DNA from: Chitinispirillaceae bacterium
Lineage (GTDB): Bacteria > Fibrobacterota > Chitinivibrionia > Chitinivibrionales > Chitinispirillaceae
NCBI GenBank assembly: GCA_016929415.1
Contig: JAFGIW010000157.1
Coordinates: 62,001 to 126,000, forward strand
Length of the DNA: 64,000 bases
Reading direction: 5' to 3'
This document shows, one piece after another, positions 1 through 9,396 of this stretch. The translations under genes and the position numbers were made by a program. The notes under the pieces are model-generated. The model made no database searches. It was not told the DNA's origin and saw nothing but the letters and a program-made list of their open reading frames with translations. How positions within the stretch are numbered: position 1 is the first letter of the stretch; each line of letters opens with the position of its first letter.

Positions 1-494
1 CGCAGTGCATTGAAAAAGTCAAGTTTCGTGTAATGGTCGATCCGTTCCCGCAGGAGGTCGATCACCTCGGGCATGATGAAACCGCTCATGCATATCGACA
101 TTAAAATAAAAGTGATCGCCTTGCCGGGGAGCAGACCGGCGGTCACCAGCGCCGCAATACCGATATACCCGAAAAGAATCCCCACGATCTGCGGAATCGA
201 ACGGATGAGGTTCAGAAGAAATGAAAGCACATAGAATCCGGAGCGTTTTTTTACACTGCCGAGACGGTGAAAAGCCAGGGTCATTATCCATGCCATCGCA
301 AGGGTGAAACCGACGGAAAGCAGGGCGATGAAAAGGGTATTGATGAAACCATTGATGATCCGTTCGAAGGCAGGGCGGTTCAGAAAGAGATAATCCCAGA
401 TTCCCAGGCCGAAAAGCGCCCCGATCCAGATACAGAGCCATCGGCCGTCTTTTCCGGAAACGAATTTGACAAGCGGCGGTCTAGCGGTTTTCAT
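1..494 (-). CDS. ABC transporter permease (C-terminal end runs off the left edge)
   Basis: Own reverse translation from ATG at 494 gives an open frame to the window edge: MKTARPPLVKFVSGKDGRWLCIWIGALFGLGIWDYLFLNRPAFERIINGFINTLFIALLSVGFTLAMAWIM...LIRSIPQIVGILFGYIGIAALV...; multiple TM segments, BPD_transp_1 style. Overlaps the stop of the next gene (ATGAAAACCGCTAG). Absent from the ORF track because no stop is in the window. Confidence 0.75.
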   Translation of the reverse strand, partial: MKTARPPLVKFVSGKDGRWLCIWIGALFGLGIWDYLFLNRPAFERIINGFINTLFIALLSVGFTLAMAWIMTLAFHRLGSVKKRSGFYVLSFLLNLIRSIPQIVGILFGYIGIAALVTAGLLPGKAITFILMSICMSGFIMPEVIDLLRERIDHYTKLDFFNAL

Positions 495-1554
495 AACGTC
501 TCGATTCCCGGTGTACCAGAAGGTCGGTGGTGATCTCCGTCAATTTGACCGTGTAGAAAATGGCGAGCATGATGACGACCACCAGCGGATAGTTTTTATA
601 GAGCAACTGACGGAGCAGCTCATAGGTCAGGTGGCCGTGGATGTTCAGGGCCATCTCGATGATGACCAGCCCGGTGATGAGAAACGACGCCTGTTCCTTG
701 ATGGTGGAAAGGTACTGGAACCGGGCGTTGCGGAAGATATGGTCGAAAACATGGCCGGAAAACCGTTTCGCCGGATTGAAAACGGACCGCAGGGAGATGC
801 CGTCCGGACCGGAGAGGGTATAATCGCTCCGCAGATTTTTCACCAGCGCGTTTTCCACATATCCCTTCCTGCTTTCGGCCACAAGAAAAGCGTAGAATTT
901 ATTCATGTACATGATGAGCAGCCCGTTCGAAATGACCCCGAGAAGAATCATGAAGAAGGCGGAATCGGTATTGAATTCGGTGCGTATTGAATAGGCAATG
1001 ACGTAGGCCGGGGAGAAGAGCACGGCATAGGCGATCGTTTTTCCGGCGGTCTGGACGGCTCTGATAAACAAAGGTGCGCGGGGCCTGCCGAGCAGGTCAT
1101 GTTGCTGGCGGCGCTGCTGCTTGAAGATAAAGCGGAGCGATCCAAGCGTCTCCACGCCGTAATAGGTAAGCGCCATGACGATCAGATACATCAACAGGAA
1201 TTTGAGGTACATTCCGGCGATTTCCCGGAAGGTCGCGATGGAAAGCCGCTTTGTCCGGTACGACGACTGCATTGATTTATTGAAGGCGTCCTCCCTGAAA
1301 CGGATCAGTTCACTGATGAGCACGGCGTTGGTGTCGTGACGTCCCGGGTAATAAAGGTCCATGCAGTCGGCGAGAAGCGCCCGTTCGAAGGGGTCGTTTA
1401 TTTTTGATATCGGAGCGTCAAGGAGATCTTTAATCCCGGCGTATTGCCGCTCGTGCACGGCGGTCGCGCGATGCTCAAAGAGTAACAGGGCACCGATTAT
1501 AAGCAGCGTGACGAGGATAATACCGAGCATATGTTCGATGAGTCGTGCTCGCAT
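481..1554 (-). CDS. ABC transporter permease-like membrane protein
   Basis: 357 aa, N-terminal TM, large periplasmic loop, several C-terminal TMs; sits between a second permease and a substrate-binding protein gene. Confidence 0.65.
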   Translation of the reverse strand: MRARLIEHMLGIILVTLLIIGALLLFEHRATAVHERQYAGIKDLLDAPISKINDPFERALLADCMDLYYPGRHDTNAVLISELIRFREDAFNKSMQSSYRTKRLSIATFREIAGMYLKFLLMYLIVMALTYYGVETLGSLRFIFKQQRRQQHDLLGRPRAPLFIRAVQTAGKTIAYAVLFSPAYVIAYSIRTEFNTDSAFFMILLGVISNGLLIMYMNKFYAFLVAESRKGYVENALVKNLRSDYTLSGPDGISLRSVFNPAKRFSGHVFDHIFRNARFQYLSTIKEQASFLITGLVIIEMALNIHGHLTYELLRQLLYKNYPLVVVIMLAIFYTVKLTEITTDLLVHRESRRYENR

Positions 1555-1559
1555 ACCGG

Positions 1560-2423
1560 TTATCGCGGTCCTATGGTGATGGCGCCGTCCCGGTAGAGGG
1601 CTGCGAACGGTTTCCCCAGGAGGATATATTCAATATCGGCGAGGATGTGCCGGGTGCTCGTTTCAAGTTGACTGACTGTTGCATCGGATCCCTTGAGCGC
1701 ATACACATGCCGGTTTCCCGTCAATGAGTAATCCCAGTGCGGGATTGCCTTCTGCTGGCCGGTGATTGTGTTGAAAAAACGAAAAAGCGAATCGTAGCGT
1801 TCATTGACGTCAGCAAACCGTTTCATGATCCGGGTGTGCAGCATTGAAAAATCGTCCGGCTGATCGGCGGACTTTTTTTCAGGCATCCGGAATGCGCTCT
1901 TTGGAGCATTCGACCAGCCGTAAAACGGCTGTTTGCCCTGGCGGCAGAGGAAAGTCGTTCCGCGCCAGCCGAAAATACGGATTATGGTTTCGCCTTTTTT
2001 GAGCGTCACGACGGCGCCGCCCGCAGGGTGACGCTCGGTGAGCCGCAATGACGGGAGCGTAACAATGACAGTGTCGTAATACGGCGTACACCCCCGATAG
2101 CGCACCGCGGAGGATGTGGAGGGGAGACCCGCGGGTTTCCCCTTGTCGTCGAGCATGAGATAGTAGGTGGAAGCAAGGTGCGACAGGCGCATCGCCTGGG
2201 TGATCTGGTCGCCCATCGGCTGCCGTTCATTGACTATTTCAAATGGGGCGTTTCGAGCGATGGTTTTTTTCCATTCGGCGGAAAGCGGCTGCTCGTACTG
2301 GTCGAAAAGCTTGCATGCAACGGGGTCGCCGATGATGATAAAATCGACACATGGCGCGGCGGGCGGTTGCCCGATCGCCGCACCCAGAAGAAAAAAAGGA
2401 AAAATTCGTTTCCAATACTTCAA
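1560..2423 (-). CDS. secreted hypothetical protein of the ABC operon
   Basis: 287 aa with N-terminal signal (MKYWKRIFPFFLLGAAIGQPPAAPC); contiguous with operon. Confidence 0.6.
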   Translation of the reverse strand: MKYWKRIFPFFLLGAAIGQPPAAPCVDFIIIGDPVACKLFDQYEQPLSAEWKKTIARNAPFEIVNERQPMGDQITQAMRLSHLASTYYLMLDDKGKPAGLPSTSSAVRYRGCTPYYDTVIVTLPSLRLTERHPAGGAVVTLKKGETIIRIFGWRGTTFLCRQGKQPFYGWSNAPKSAFRMPEKKSADQPDDFSMLHTRIMKRFADVNERYDSLFRFFNTITGQQKAIPHWDYSLTGNRHVYALKGSDATVSQLETSTRHILADIEYILLGKPFAALYRDGAITIGPR

Positions 2424-2453
2424 AAACGCCTCATCCGGATCGAATCGCGGAAA

Positions 2454-4235
2454 TTAGCGCGTCCCGCCGCCGGTTGCCCGGTGGAGCAATCTCCCGGCGC
2501 CTCCGATTGCGTTATTTTCCTGCCATTTTTCAATCGTCGAAAGCTGCGAGGCGGTGCCGTATAGATCGATCGTTTTGCTGTCGAACTGCGTGCTGAAATA
2601 GGCGAGGGAGGGAAGCGAGAAAAGCCAGCTTCCAAGGGCCAGTTTCTGGTCGAGTTCGTCGATGAACCGCGCATAGGCCTGCTTGTCGCCTATTTCGCGC
2701 GTCGACATGAAGTTGAAAATATGGTCGAGCAACTGGCGGAATTCGGCTGCATGCGGAGATTCGTCCCCAAGGTCAAGGCGGAAGAAGTTCTTATCAGCAG
2801 TAAATGATTGTTCCGCGACGATCTGTTGGCCTTTGGGATCGATGGCGGTTACAAGGTTGACTTTATAGGTTTCGAAATCGGGTTCCCGCAGGAACACGTT
2901 GTAGACATCGAAGAGGAAATTGCTGCGGTAGCCGCTGAAGGGAACGAGCACCGCATCGTAGTTGCCCCGGCGGATTTCGTCGTTCTGGACCGCGCTCACT
3001 TTGATTTTTCCGCCGGTGACCGCCGGATCGTTGAGAATTTCGACCAGTTCGGCAAGCTCTTCGCGGAAATCTGCATTGAGGCATGTCTGGATGCGGACCG
3101 TGTCGGAGAGTATCGACAGGTCGGGGCTCCCGTATTCCTTGAGCGGCATGATGATTTCTTCTTCGATGTAATACGTCGTTGTCGGAAAGAGGCTGAAGTT
3201 GAGGTGTTCGTCGTAGTTGTCGCCGTCGCCGCGGTAGTTGGCGATATGGCGCTGCTGTTCGGTCCCGATACGGAAGAAACGATTCATCACTTTCTGATGG
3301 TCGATGACGGAGCGGACGGCAATGCGCTGTTCGAGCGATAGCCGTTTGACGTTAAATAACACGGCGAAGAAACAGGTGCTGATGCTCGATTTGTAAAAGA
3401 ATTTGGCGCTGTCGCGGACGATGGGAGCGATCGATCCGAACGGTGTACTCAGCATCGCGTTGATGTTGCGGTTTTTCAGTTCCGTCGAGTAGGTGCTGTT
3501 GTCGATGAACGGTTTGAGGTTCAGCAGCGGAACCGTGGCGCCGCCGTCGGGCGTTTTATGGAAGAACAGCTTGTCCTCGATTTCTCCTGCGTAAAGGTAC
3601 GGCCCGCTTCCCGTCATGTAGGTGGGTGCGTTCATTTCCGACGTTCCGGGGATAATTTTAAACGAGAGCACCTCTTTGATGTCGGGCTCGATCCATTGCC
3701 GGTCGCCGCGGAACTGGAATGTGATTTCGTTGTTTTCGTCGGGTCCGGCAAAGTCAAAATCGGGAACCGCCTGCGAAACCAGAATGTAATCCGGCGAAAT
3801 GCTGCCGAGCGACTGGATGCGCCGCAGGGTAAACCGCAGGTCGTTGGCGGTGAACTGTACCGTCTGCGCTTCGCTGACGGCGATTTTTTCCTTCTCCATG
3901 GTGACGGAATAGCTTGAATGCCACTTTTTGGACGGTTTCAGGCGGACCGACACGGTACTTTTCTCGTCGATCCCCATAAACTCCCCGAGGCCGTCTTCGT
4001 AGATGATGCCGCTCGGGTTGGCCGAAACGTTGAAAAGACCGTCGAACAGCACCTCATCAATTTTATCGGCGATCGGTACCGCGCTGGGGATATGGGGGTC
4101 GACGCGCGGTTTCTGATGGGCGATGTAGGGGATGACGATCCGGCCGCTCAGGTTCTTGCCGAAAACGAAGTAGTAGACGAGTCCCGCGGTGACGGCGATG
4201 CCGAGAATCAGGGAAATGATGATCGCTTTTTTCAT
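2454..4235 (-). CDS. ABC transporter substrate-binding protein, family 5-like (peptide/nickel type)
   Basis: 593 aa; N-terminal TM/signal; internal pattern such as TVSVRLKPSKKWHSS...FTANDLRFTLRRIQS typical of SBP_bac_5. Confidence 0.75.
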   Translation of the reverse strand: MKKAIIISLILGIAVTAGLVYYFVFGKNLSGRIVIPYIAHQKPRVDPHIPSAVPIADKIDEVLFDGLFNVSANPSGIIYEDGLGEFMGIDEKSTVSVRLKPSKKWHSSYSVTMEKEKIAVSEAQTVQFTANDLRFTLRRIQSLGSISPDYILVSQAVPDFDFAGPDENNEITFQFRGDRQWIEPDIKEVLSFKIIPGTSEMNAPTYMTGSGPYLYAGEIEDKLFFHKTPDGGATVPLLNLKPFIDNSTYSTELKNRNINAMLSTPFGSIAPIVRDSAKFFYKSSISTCFFAVLFNVKRLSLEQRIAVRSVIDHQKVMNRFFRIGTEQQRHIANYRGDGDNYDEHLNFSLFPTTTYYIEEEIIMPLKEYGSPDLSILSDTVRIQTCLNADFREELAELVEILNDPAVTGGKIKVSAVQNDEIRRGNYDAVLVPFSGYRSNFLFDVYNVFLREPDFETYKVNLVTAIDPKGQQIVAEQSFTADKNFFRLDLGDESPHAAEFRQLLDHIFNFMSTREIGDKQAYARFIDELDQKLALGSWLFSLPSLAYFSTQFDSKTIDLYGTASQLSTIEKWQENNAIGGAGRLLHRATGGGTR

Positions 4236-4270
4236 GGATGGCTCCTCAAATGGTTGCTGGTGTCGGGTTG

Positions 4271-6649
4271 TTAATTTTTCTTGATGATCGGTTTCTGCAC
4301 CATGATGCTCACCGGGTGTACCTTGAATGACGGGTGGGAAAAAGTTATTTCAAGTATGTTGCCCTTTCCTTTGGTCATCTGTACCGGCGTGATCTGGCAT
4401 TCGTAGTTGTTTGCCGCGGTGGGGGACGAGATGGTGAAGCGGCCCTCGTTCTTGAGCTCTTTCTTGTTGAGGGTGATTTTATCGTACCACTGCTCCGCGG
4501 CGGCATTCTGTGCCACTTCCTTCTCCAGCTTGATATTGACATCATAGACGGGAAAGTTGGCCTCGGTTTCGATATCGACGTTGATGCGGACCATGTACTT
4601 GTTTTTTCCCCTTTTGGACGATGTGAGGGGAAGCGCGAAGATGCGGCGGTAATCCTTAGGCTTGACGATCCACTTCATTGCGGTCGGGTTGCATTCGGCG
4701 ATGCGGATCTTGACCTTTTTGTCGTCTCCTTTATAGTAGGTTCCGTGGGTGACGATTGCACGGGCCTTGAGCACGCCGTTATCGTCGGGCCTGGCGATGA
4801 AATCTTTGTAAAGGAGGCTGATCGCCTTTGACGGGAATTCGTTGTCTTTCATTTTGGCCAGGTGGGCGACAAGGTCGTTTTTCCGCTGGACGAGTTCGCT
4901 TCGCGAACCGGATGAAAAAGTGATGTCGTAGGCGGGGAGAAAGACCGAATCGGAATAGAGCGAATCGACATTTTCGACGGTCTTGAAATTCTCTTCAACG
5001 AATTTGTTGATTCGTGCGCGCGAATACCGGTCGACCTTGGTATAGAGCGAGTCCTCGTACTCGTCGACGACCGCCTTTTTGATCGGCAGAATCTCGGCGG
5101 GATTGAGGAAATTCTTGTCTTCATGAAGGCCCCGGAGGTTTTTCTCGGCGAGGGGCCAGTTCTTGCCGTTAAGCGCTTCGCCGATCCGGTTCCCCTGTTC
5201 CTCGACCGACATTTTATCAAGCGCGGCGTATTTGTTGAGCAGGAAGACAAGGTGCGATTTCTGCTTGAGAAGGCCGAGCATGGCGCCGTACTCTTTCTGC
5301 GCCTTGAGGATATTGAGGTTCGGTATCATGGCGTCCGCTTCCTGGTAACCGGCGAGATCGGCGTCGATCTGTTTTGTGAAGGCGTCGATCTCATTGTTGA
5401 GGTTCTCCGCGCAATTGTAATCGGCGTAGTCACCGTAGTCTTCACCGAGCTTCCGGGGCACGTTGTTTTTGACGGCCTGTGCCCGCGTGACGATTGATTT
5501 GAAGAAAATATCGGTCGGCATGTTTTTATCCGCCTCGATGGCCTGATGGATCTGTTTGAGGGAATCCTGTGCGGCGATAAGAGCGGTGCTCCGTTCGTTG
5601 AAGTCCTTAACAAATGATGCAAGTGCCGTATACTCCGCCGGCGCGGTAATCGCTGCCGCCTTGTAAAGATCGCCGACACGAAGCAGTTCCTTCACGAAAA
5701 AAGTCTCCTGTTCGAACGGCTTAATGTCATTTTTTCCTTTCAATCGCTGGTTGTAAAAGGGCGTGATTTCGGTCAGGCGTTTTCCGATGACCGATTTCGC
5801 CTCGGTAACGACTGCGGGAGCGATATTGTCTTTACCCGAAAAAAAAGTGACAAAATCCTCAACCGCTTTCACCAGTTCGAGGGGGTTGCCGCGGCAGGCC
5901 AACTCACCGGAAAAAAAATTCAGTGTCGCGAGATACGCATCCTGAAATTTCATTTCTTCTTCGATTTCAGCCTTGAGCTTTTTGTAATTGAGGTAGGCTT
6001 CATCCTGTGAATTGATAATTGAAGAGGGGAAGATGCTTTCGATGGCGAGAAGCTGCTTGTATACCTCTCCGATATTCGAACGGTGCTGTGTAACCGTATC
6101 GATTGCTTTGGAAAAATTCATTCCTTCGAGATGTTTGCCCGGACCGATCGATTCATACGTTTTCCGTTCGACCCGGTTGCCGGCGAGAATCTCATTGTAG
6201 GAAGCATGCTTGGTCTCGAATTTGAAACGCCACTGGGGGGAATATCGATAATTTATATGGAGCGGCAGATCGGCTTTAATTCCCTCCATGATAAAGTAAT
6301 AGTCGGTCCCGCCCTTCAAGACCGGAAAGACACTGAGCGTGTCGGTCTCCGATTCGTCGGTAATTTCCCCGCCCGGTTTCTTCTTTTCAATCAGCTCCTT
6401 TGTCAAATAATTAATGAACGTTTTTTTCTGTTTATTGGAAATGACAAGGTAGAAATTATCTTCCTGCGGCGCCGGAAAAAGAATGAAGTATTTCTTCTCT
6501 TTCTTGAGCATGAAATCCTTCTTATTGTTTTTGAGCTCGATATAACCCTTCTCTGCAGGGGAAAGTTCCGGCTTCGGCTGCAACTGTTTGTAGGGCGCGC
6601 AAACGAGAAGAAAAAGAACGCTGCTTACAATAAAAAGACGTAATTTCAT
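4271..6649 (-). CDS. large lipoprotein of unknown function
   Basis: ORF track starts at 6790, but MKLRLFIVSSVLFLLVCAPYKQ (ATG at 6649) is a classic lipoprotein signal with LLVC lipobox. Confidence 0.65.
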   Translation of the reverse strand: MKLRLFIVSSVLFLLVCAPYKQLQPKPELSPAEKGYIELKNNKKDFMLKKEKKYFILFPAPQEDNFYLVISNKQKKTFINYLTKELIEKKKPGGEITDESETDTLSVFPVLKGGTDYYFIMEGIKADLPLHINYRYSPQWRFKFETKHASYNEILAGNRVERKTYESIGPGKHLEGMNFSKAIDTVTQHRSNIGEVYKQLLAIESIFPSSIINSQDEAYLNYKKLKAEIEEEMKFQDAYLATLNFFSGELACRGNPLELVKAVEDFVTFFSGKDNIAPAVVTEAKSVIGKRLTEITPFYNQRLKGKNDIKPFEQETFFVKELLRVGDLYKAAAITAPAEYTALASFVKDFNERSTALIAAQDSLKQIHQAIEADKNMPTDIFFKSIVTRAQAVKNNVPRKLGEDYGDYADYNCAENLNNEIDAFTKQIDADLAGYQEADAMIPNLNILKAQKEYGAMLGLLKQKSHLVFLLNKYAALDKMSVEEQGNRIGEALNGKNWPLAEKNLRGLHEDKNFLNPAEILPIKKAVVDEYEDSLYTKVDRYSRARINKFVEENFKTVENVDSLYSDSVFLPAYDITFSSGSRSELVQRKNDLVAHLAKMKDNEFPSKAISLLYKDFIARPDDNGVLKARAIVTHGTYYKGDDKKVKIRIAECNPTAMKWIVKPKDYRRIFALPLTSSKRGKNKYMVRINVDIETEANFPVYDVNIKLEKEVAQNAAAEQWYDKITLNKKELKNEGRFTISSPTAANNYECQITPVQMTKGKGNILEITFSHPSFKVHPVSIMVQKPIIKKN

Positions 6650-6796
6650 CGAACTACCCCCTTCAAGGTTGTGTGGGTCGATATGGTATGAAATCTTTTT
6701 CGATGCGATTTCCAGTAATATAATGAGTGGGCTTGCCGGGATGGTAGGATTTCTGGAATTTAAGGGGAGGGGGGGGCGATTCCAATCCACTATCTT

Positions 6797-6820
6797 ACGG
6801 GATCAAGATCTTGATCCCGT
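6797..6820. promoter_or_regulatory. 24-bp perfect palindrome, candidate operator
   Basis: ACGGGATCAAGATCTTGATCCCGT is exactly self-complementary; in the intergenic region between sigma factor and lipoprotein genes. Confidence 0.5.
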
Positions 6821-6845
6821 ACTCATTATGTACTCATTACACACC

Positions 6846-7706
6846 TCAATATTCATTATTAAGGAGTTCCAGCCTTAAATCCTTCTTCAGTTTGACAAGG
6901 GCCCTTTGCTTGATCTGCCGTATGCGCTCACGGGTCAGTTTGAAATGGCGGCCGATCTCATCGAGTGTGCGGGCGCTTCCCCTGCCGATACCGAAATACA
7001 TGGTAATGATCTCTCTTTCACGATCGGAAAGATTTTCAAGGGATCGTAGGATCGCTTTTCTGAAGGTTAAACGGGCGATACCATTATCGGGCAGTTCCTG
7101 GTCTTTGTCATGGAGCAGATTGATAAGCCCCGGAGTGTCATTTTGATCCAGGGGCGCATCCAGCGACACATGCGTGTCGGTGATCGACATGTTTTCCCGG
7201 ACGACGCCTTCTTTCATACCGAGTTCCCGGGCGATTTCCGCGGCTTCCGGGGAACGTTGGACCCGTTGTTCGAGTCTACTGCGCACCTTTCCTATCCGGT
7301 AAACCGCGCCGCTTCGGTTGAGCGGCAATCTGACGATGCGCGATTGTTCTGCGAGCGCCTGCAGTATCGCCTGCCGTATCCACCATACCGCATATGAAAT
7401 AAACTTGAAATTTTTTGTTTCGTCAAAATGCATCGAAGCTCTTATAAGGCCTAAATTGCCTTCGTTAATTACATCGCATAAAGGTAACCCCTGATACTGA
7501 TAGTTGCGGCTCACACCGACAACGAAACGGAGGTTGGCTTTTATCAGCAGTTCGCGCGCACCGGCTTCGCCGTTGCGTATCCGGGCCATCAACGCTACCT
7601 CCTCGGTACGGGACAGCGGCTTGTTGTATCTGATCTCTCTGAAATAATTTTCCAGACAGGCGTCCGTTAATGGCGCAATAACACTTTTAAGGTTTCGAGA
7701 AGCCAT
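6846..7706 (-). CDS. RNA polymerase sigma factor, sigma-70 family (regions 1.2-4)
   Basis: Start probably MASRNLKSVIAPLTDACLENYFREI; contains region 2 (GNLGLIRASMHFDETKNFKFISYAVWWIRQAI) and region 4 (LSDREREIITMYFG...LDEIGRHFKLTRERIRQIKQRAL). Confidence 0.92.
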   Translation of the reverse strand: MASRNLKSVIAPLTDACLENYFREIRYNKPLSRTEEVALMARIRNGEAGARELLIKANLRFVVGVSRNYQYQGLPLCDVINEGNLGLIRASMHFDETKNFKFISYAVWWIRQAILQALAEQSRIVRLPLNRSGAVYRIGKVRSRLEQRVQRSPEAAEIARELGMKEGVVRENMSITDTHVSLDAPLDQNDTPGLINLLHDKDQELPDNGIARLTFRKAILRSLENLSDREREIITMYFGIGRGSARTLDEIGRHFKLTRERIRQIKQRALVKLKKDLRLELLNNEY

Positions 7707-8325
7707 GGCTTCCTTTGAAGGTGGTGAGATATCCAATTGCAGTTGACTCTGCAATCGAAACTTAAAATAAACGAACACTTAAGAGAAATGGGAGCTATCA
7801 ACCATGGAATGGAAGATTGTCCGGCCCCACCGATCCTTCCATTTCCATTGCGGGCTCTCCCAAACAGTAACATTATGAAAAGCAGCGGTTCCTTTAAGCT
7901 TTGCTCCGACGCTATAACCGAAAAATCGAGAGAAGGGCTTGTATATGGAGTAAGCAACTTTTTCTATCCCCAATATAGCTTCAGCCGGTAAAATACACAA
8001 CGAAACAGGGTGCCTGAATAATAAAAACAATCGAATAAATAAAAATTATTGATTTATCTGGCATTATTGTTTTAATAGAGGTATATTCATTAAATAGCAT
8101 TTTAAAATGAAAAGCCGTATGTCCTCTCATTCACTGCATTTTACATCCTCACAAGAGTACTTCAGGTGAAAGCAGATCTCTACGGTTATTCGCGGCTGTA
8201 TACCGTTGTTATTTCTGGTTGTTTTTCAAACAATACAATTCGATATACCTTACATTCTTTTTCGTTTTACAATAATGTTAAGGAATGTCGAAGACACACT
8301 TTTACCTTTTAAGGAGAAAGGATAT

Positions 8326-8664
8326 ATGGCACAAAAGCTTTATATCGGCAATTTGTCGTTCAATGCCACGGAAGAAGGACTTCGTACGCTGTTTTCTCAA
8401 TACGGAGAGGTTACATCGGTGTCGCTTATGACCGATCGTGATACCGGACGTCCCCGCGGTTTCGGATTTGTTGAGATGGAAAATGCCGAAGCTGCAATCG
8501 CTGCTTTAAATGAAAAGGAATTCGAAGGCAGGGCATTGAAAGTTGACATAGCTCGCGAACGTGCTCCACGGGGTGATCGCGGCGGTTTCAATAATCGTGG
8601 AGGAGGAGGGGGCGGCAATTTTCATGGGGGAAGACGATTTGGCGGCAGAGATAACCGGTATTGA
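8326..8664 (+). CDS. RNA-binding protein, single RRM plus Gly/Arg-rich tail
   Basis: MAQKLYIGNLSFNATEEGLRTLFSQYGEVTSVSLMTDRDTGRPRGFGFVEM: RNP2 and RNP1 motifs; RBS AAGGAG upstream. Confidence 0.95.
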   Translation: MAQKLYIGNLSFNATEEGLRTLFSQYGEVTSVSLMTDRDTGRPRGFGFVEMENAEAAIAALNEKEFEGRALKVDIARERAPRGDRGGFNNRGGGGGGNFHGGRRFGGRDNRY

Positions 8665-8870
8665 CAAGTCCTGATAATCGAATTTTTTCTCAAATAATTA
8701 CTTCTTGTTCTAGTAAGGATAGTAATTACTCTTTCAGGGATTTTCGACAAAGAAACCGGGGCTTACACCGGTGGAGTACAATGCCATAGACGAGAGCGAT
8801 ACTGTTCGTCGAGAGCGAAGAGTGTCCCCTTTCCGCAATAGTTTGCTAAAGCGGGTGCGCAGGCGGCAAT

Positions 8871-8946
8871 CCGATACGGCAAAGGTAGATGGTGAAGACA
8901 GGTGGTGAGGACTGACCACCATTAGTAAACTGTCTACCGTATCCGG
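8871..8946 (+). ncRNA. candidate structured RNA / long stem-loop upstream of the second RRM gene
   Basis: Nested complementary segments GATAC/GTATC, GGTAGA/TCTACC, ACAG/CTGT, GGTGGT/ACCACC. Confidence 0.35.
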
Positions 8947-9000
8947 TGTTGAAAAGGTGATTGTTATTAATAAACCGTTCATACAGAAAGTGACGTTCAT

Positions 9001-9288
9001 ATGCCGGCTGATCTCTACGTAGGAAACCTTCCACATAGTGCCACCGAATTGCAGATTAAGGCACATTTCGATCCGGTTGGACAGGTACACTCCATCCGGA
9101 TAATGACTGATCGCAAAGGAAGATCGCGCTGTTTCGGCTTCCTACAAATTGATAATCCTGAAGAGGTGGTAATGAAACTCAATGAGAAGGAGTTTCAGGG
9201 ACGTAAATTGCGCGTATCACGGGCTATTCCGGAAATGCCCTATCGCCCTACATTTCATCGTTTTCGTCGCGGAGGCGGAGGGCGGTAA
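9001..9288 (+). CDS. RNA-binding protein, single RRM
   Basis: MPADLYVGNLPHSATELQIKAHFDPVGQVHSIRIMTDRKGRSRCFGFLQI. Confidence 0.92.
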   Translation: MPADLYVGNLPHSATELQIKAHFDPVGQVHSIRIMTDRKGRSRCFGFLQIDNPEEVVMKLNEKEFQGRKLRVSRAIPEMPYRPTFHRFRRGGGGR

Positions 9289-9396
9289 ACTGCGATGTCG
9301 CGCTGCCGATACCCTTAATCAAGGTGCATGAGGTAAAAAGATCCCCCCGCTTCTCGTCACATCGGGGAGGAATGCCATGAATGGGGCTATGTTCCG

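Noticed and set aside
19-441. 140-aa minus-strand ORF listed in the track
   Set aside because: Out of frame with the permease reading frame that starts at 494 and shows coherent TM segments.
466-990. 174-aa plus-strand ORF
   Set aside because: Shadow of the minus-strand permease gene, no RBS or family signal.
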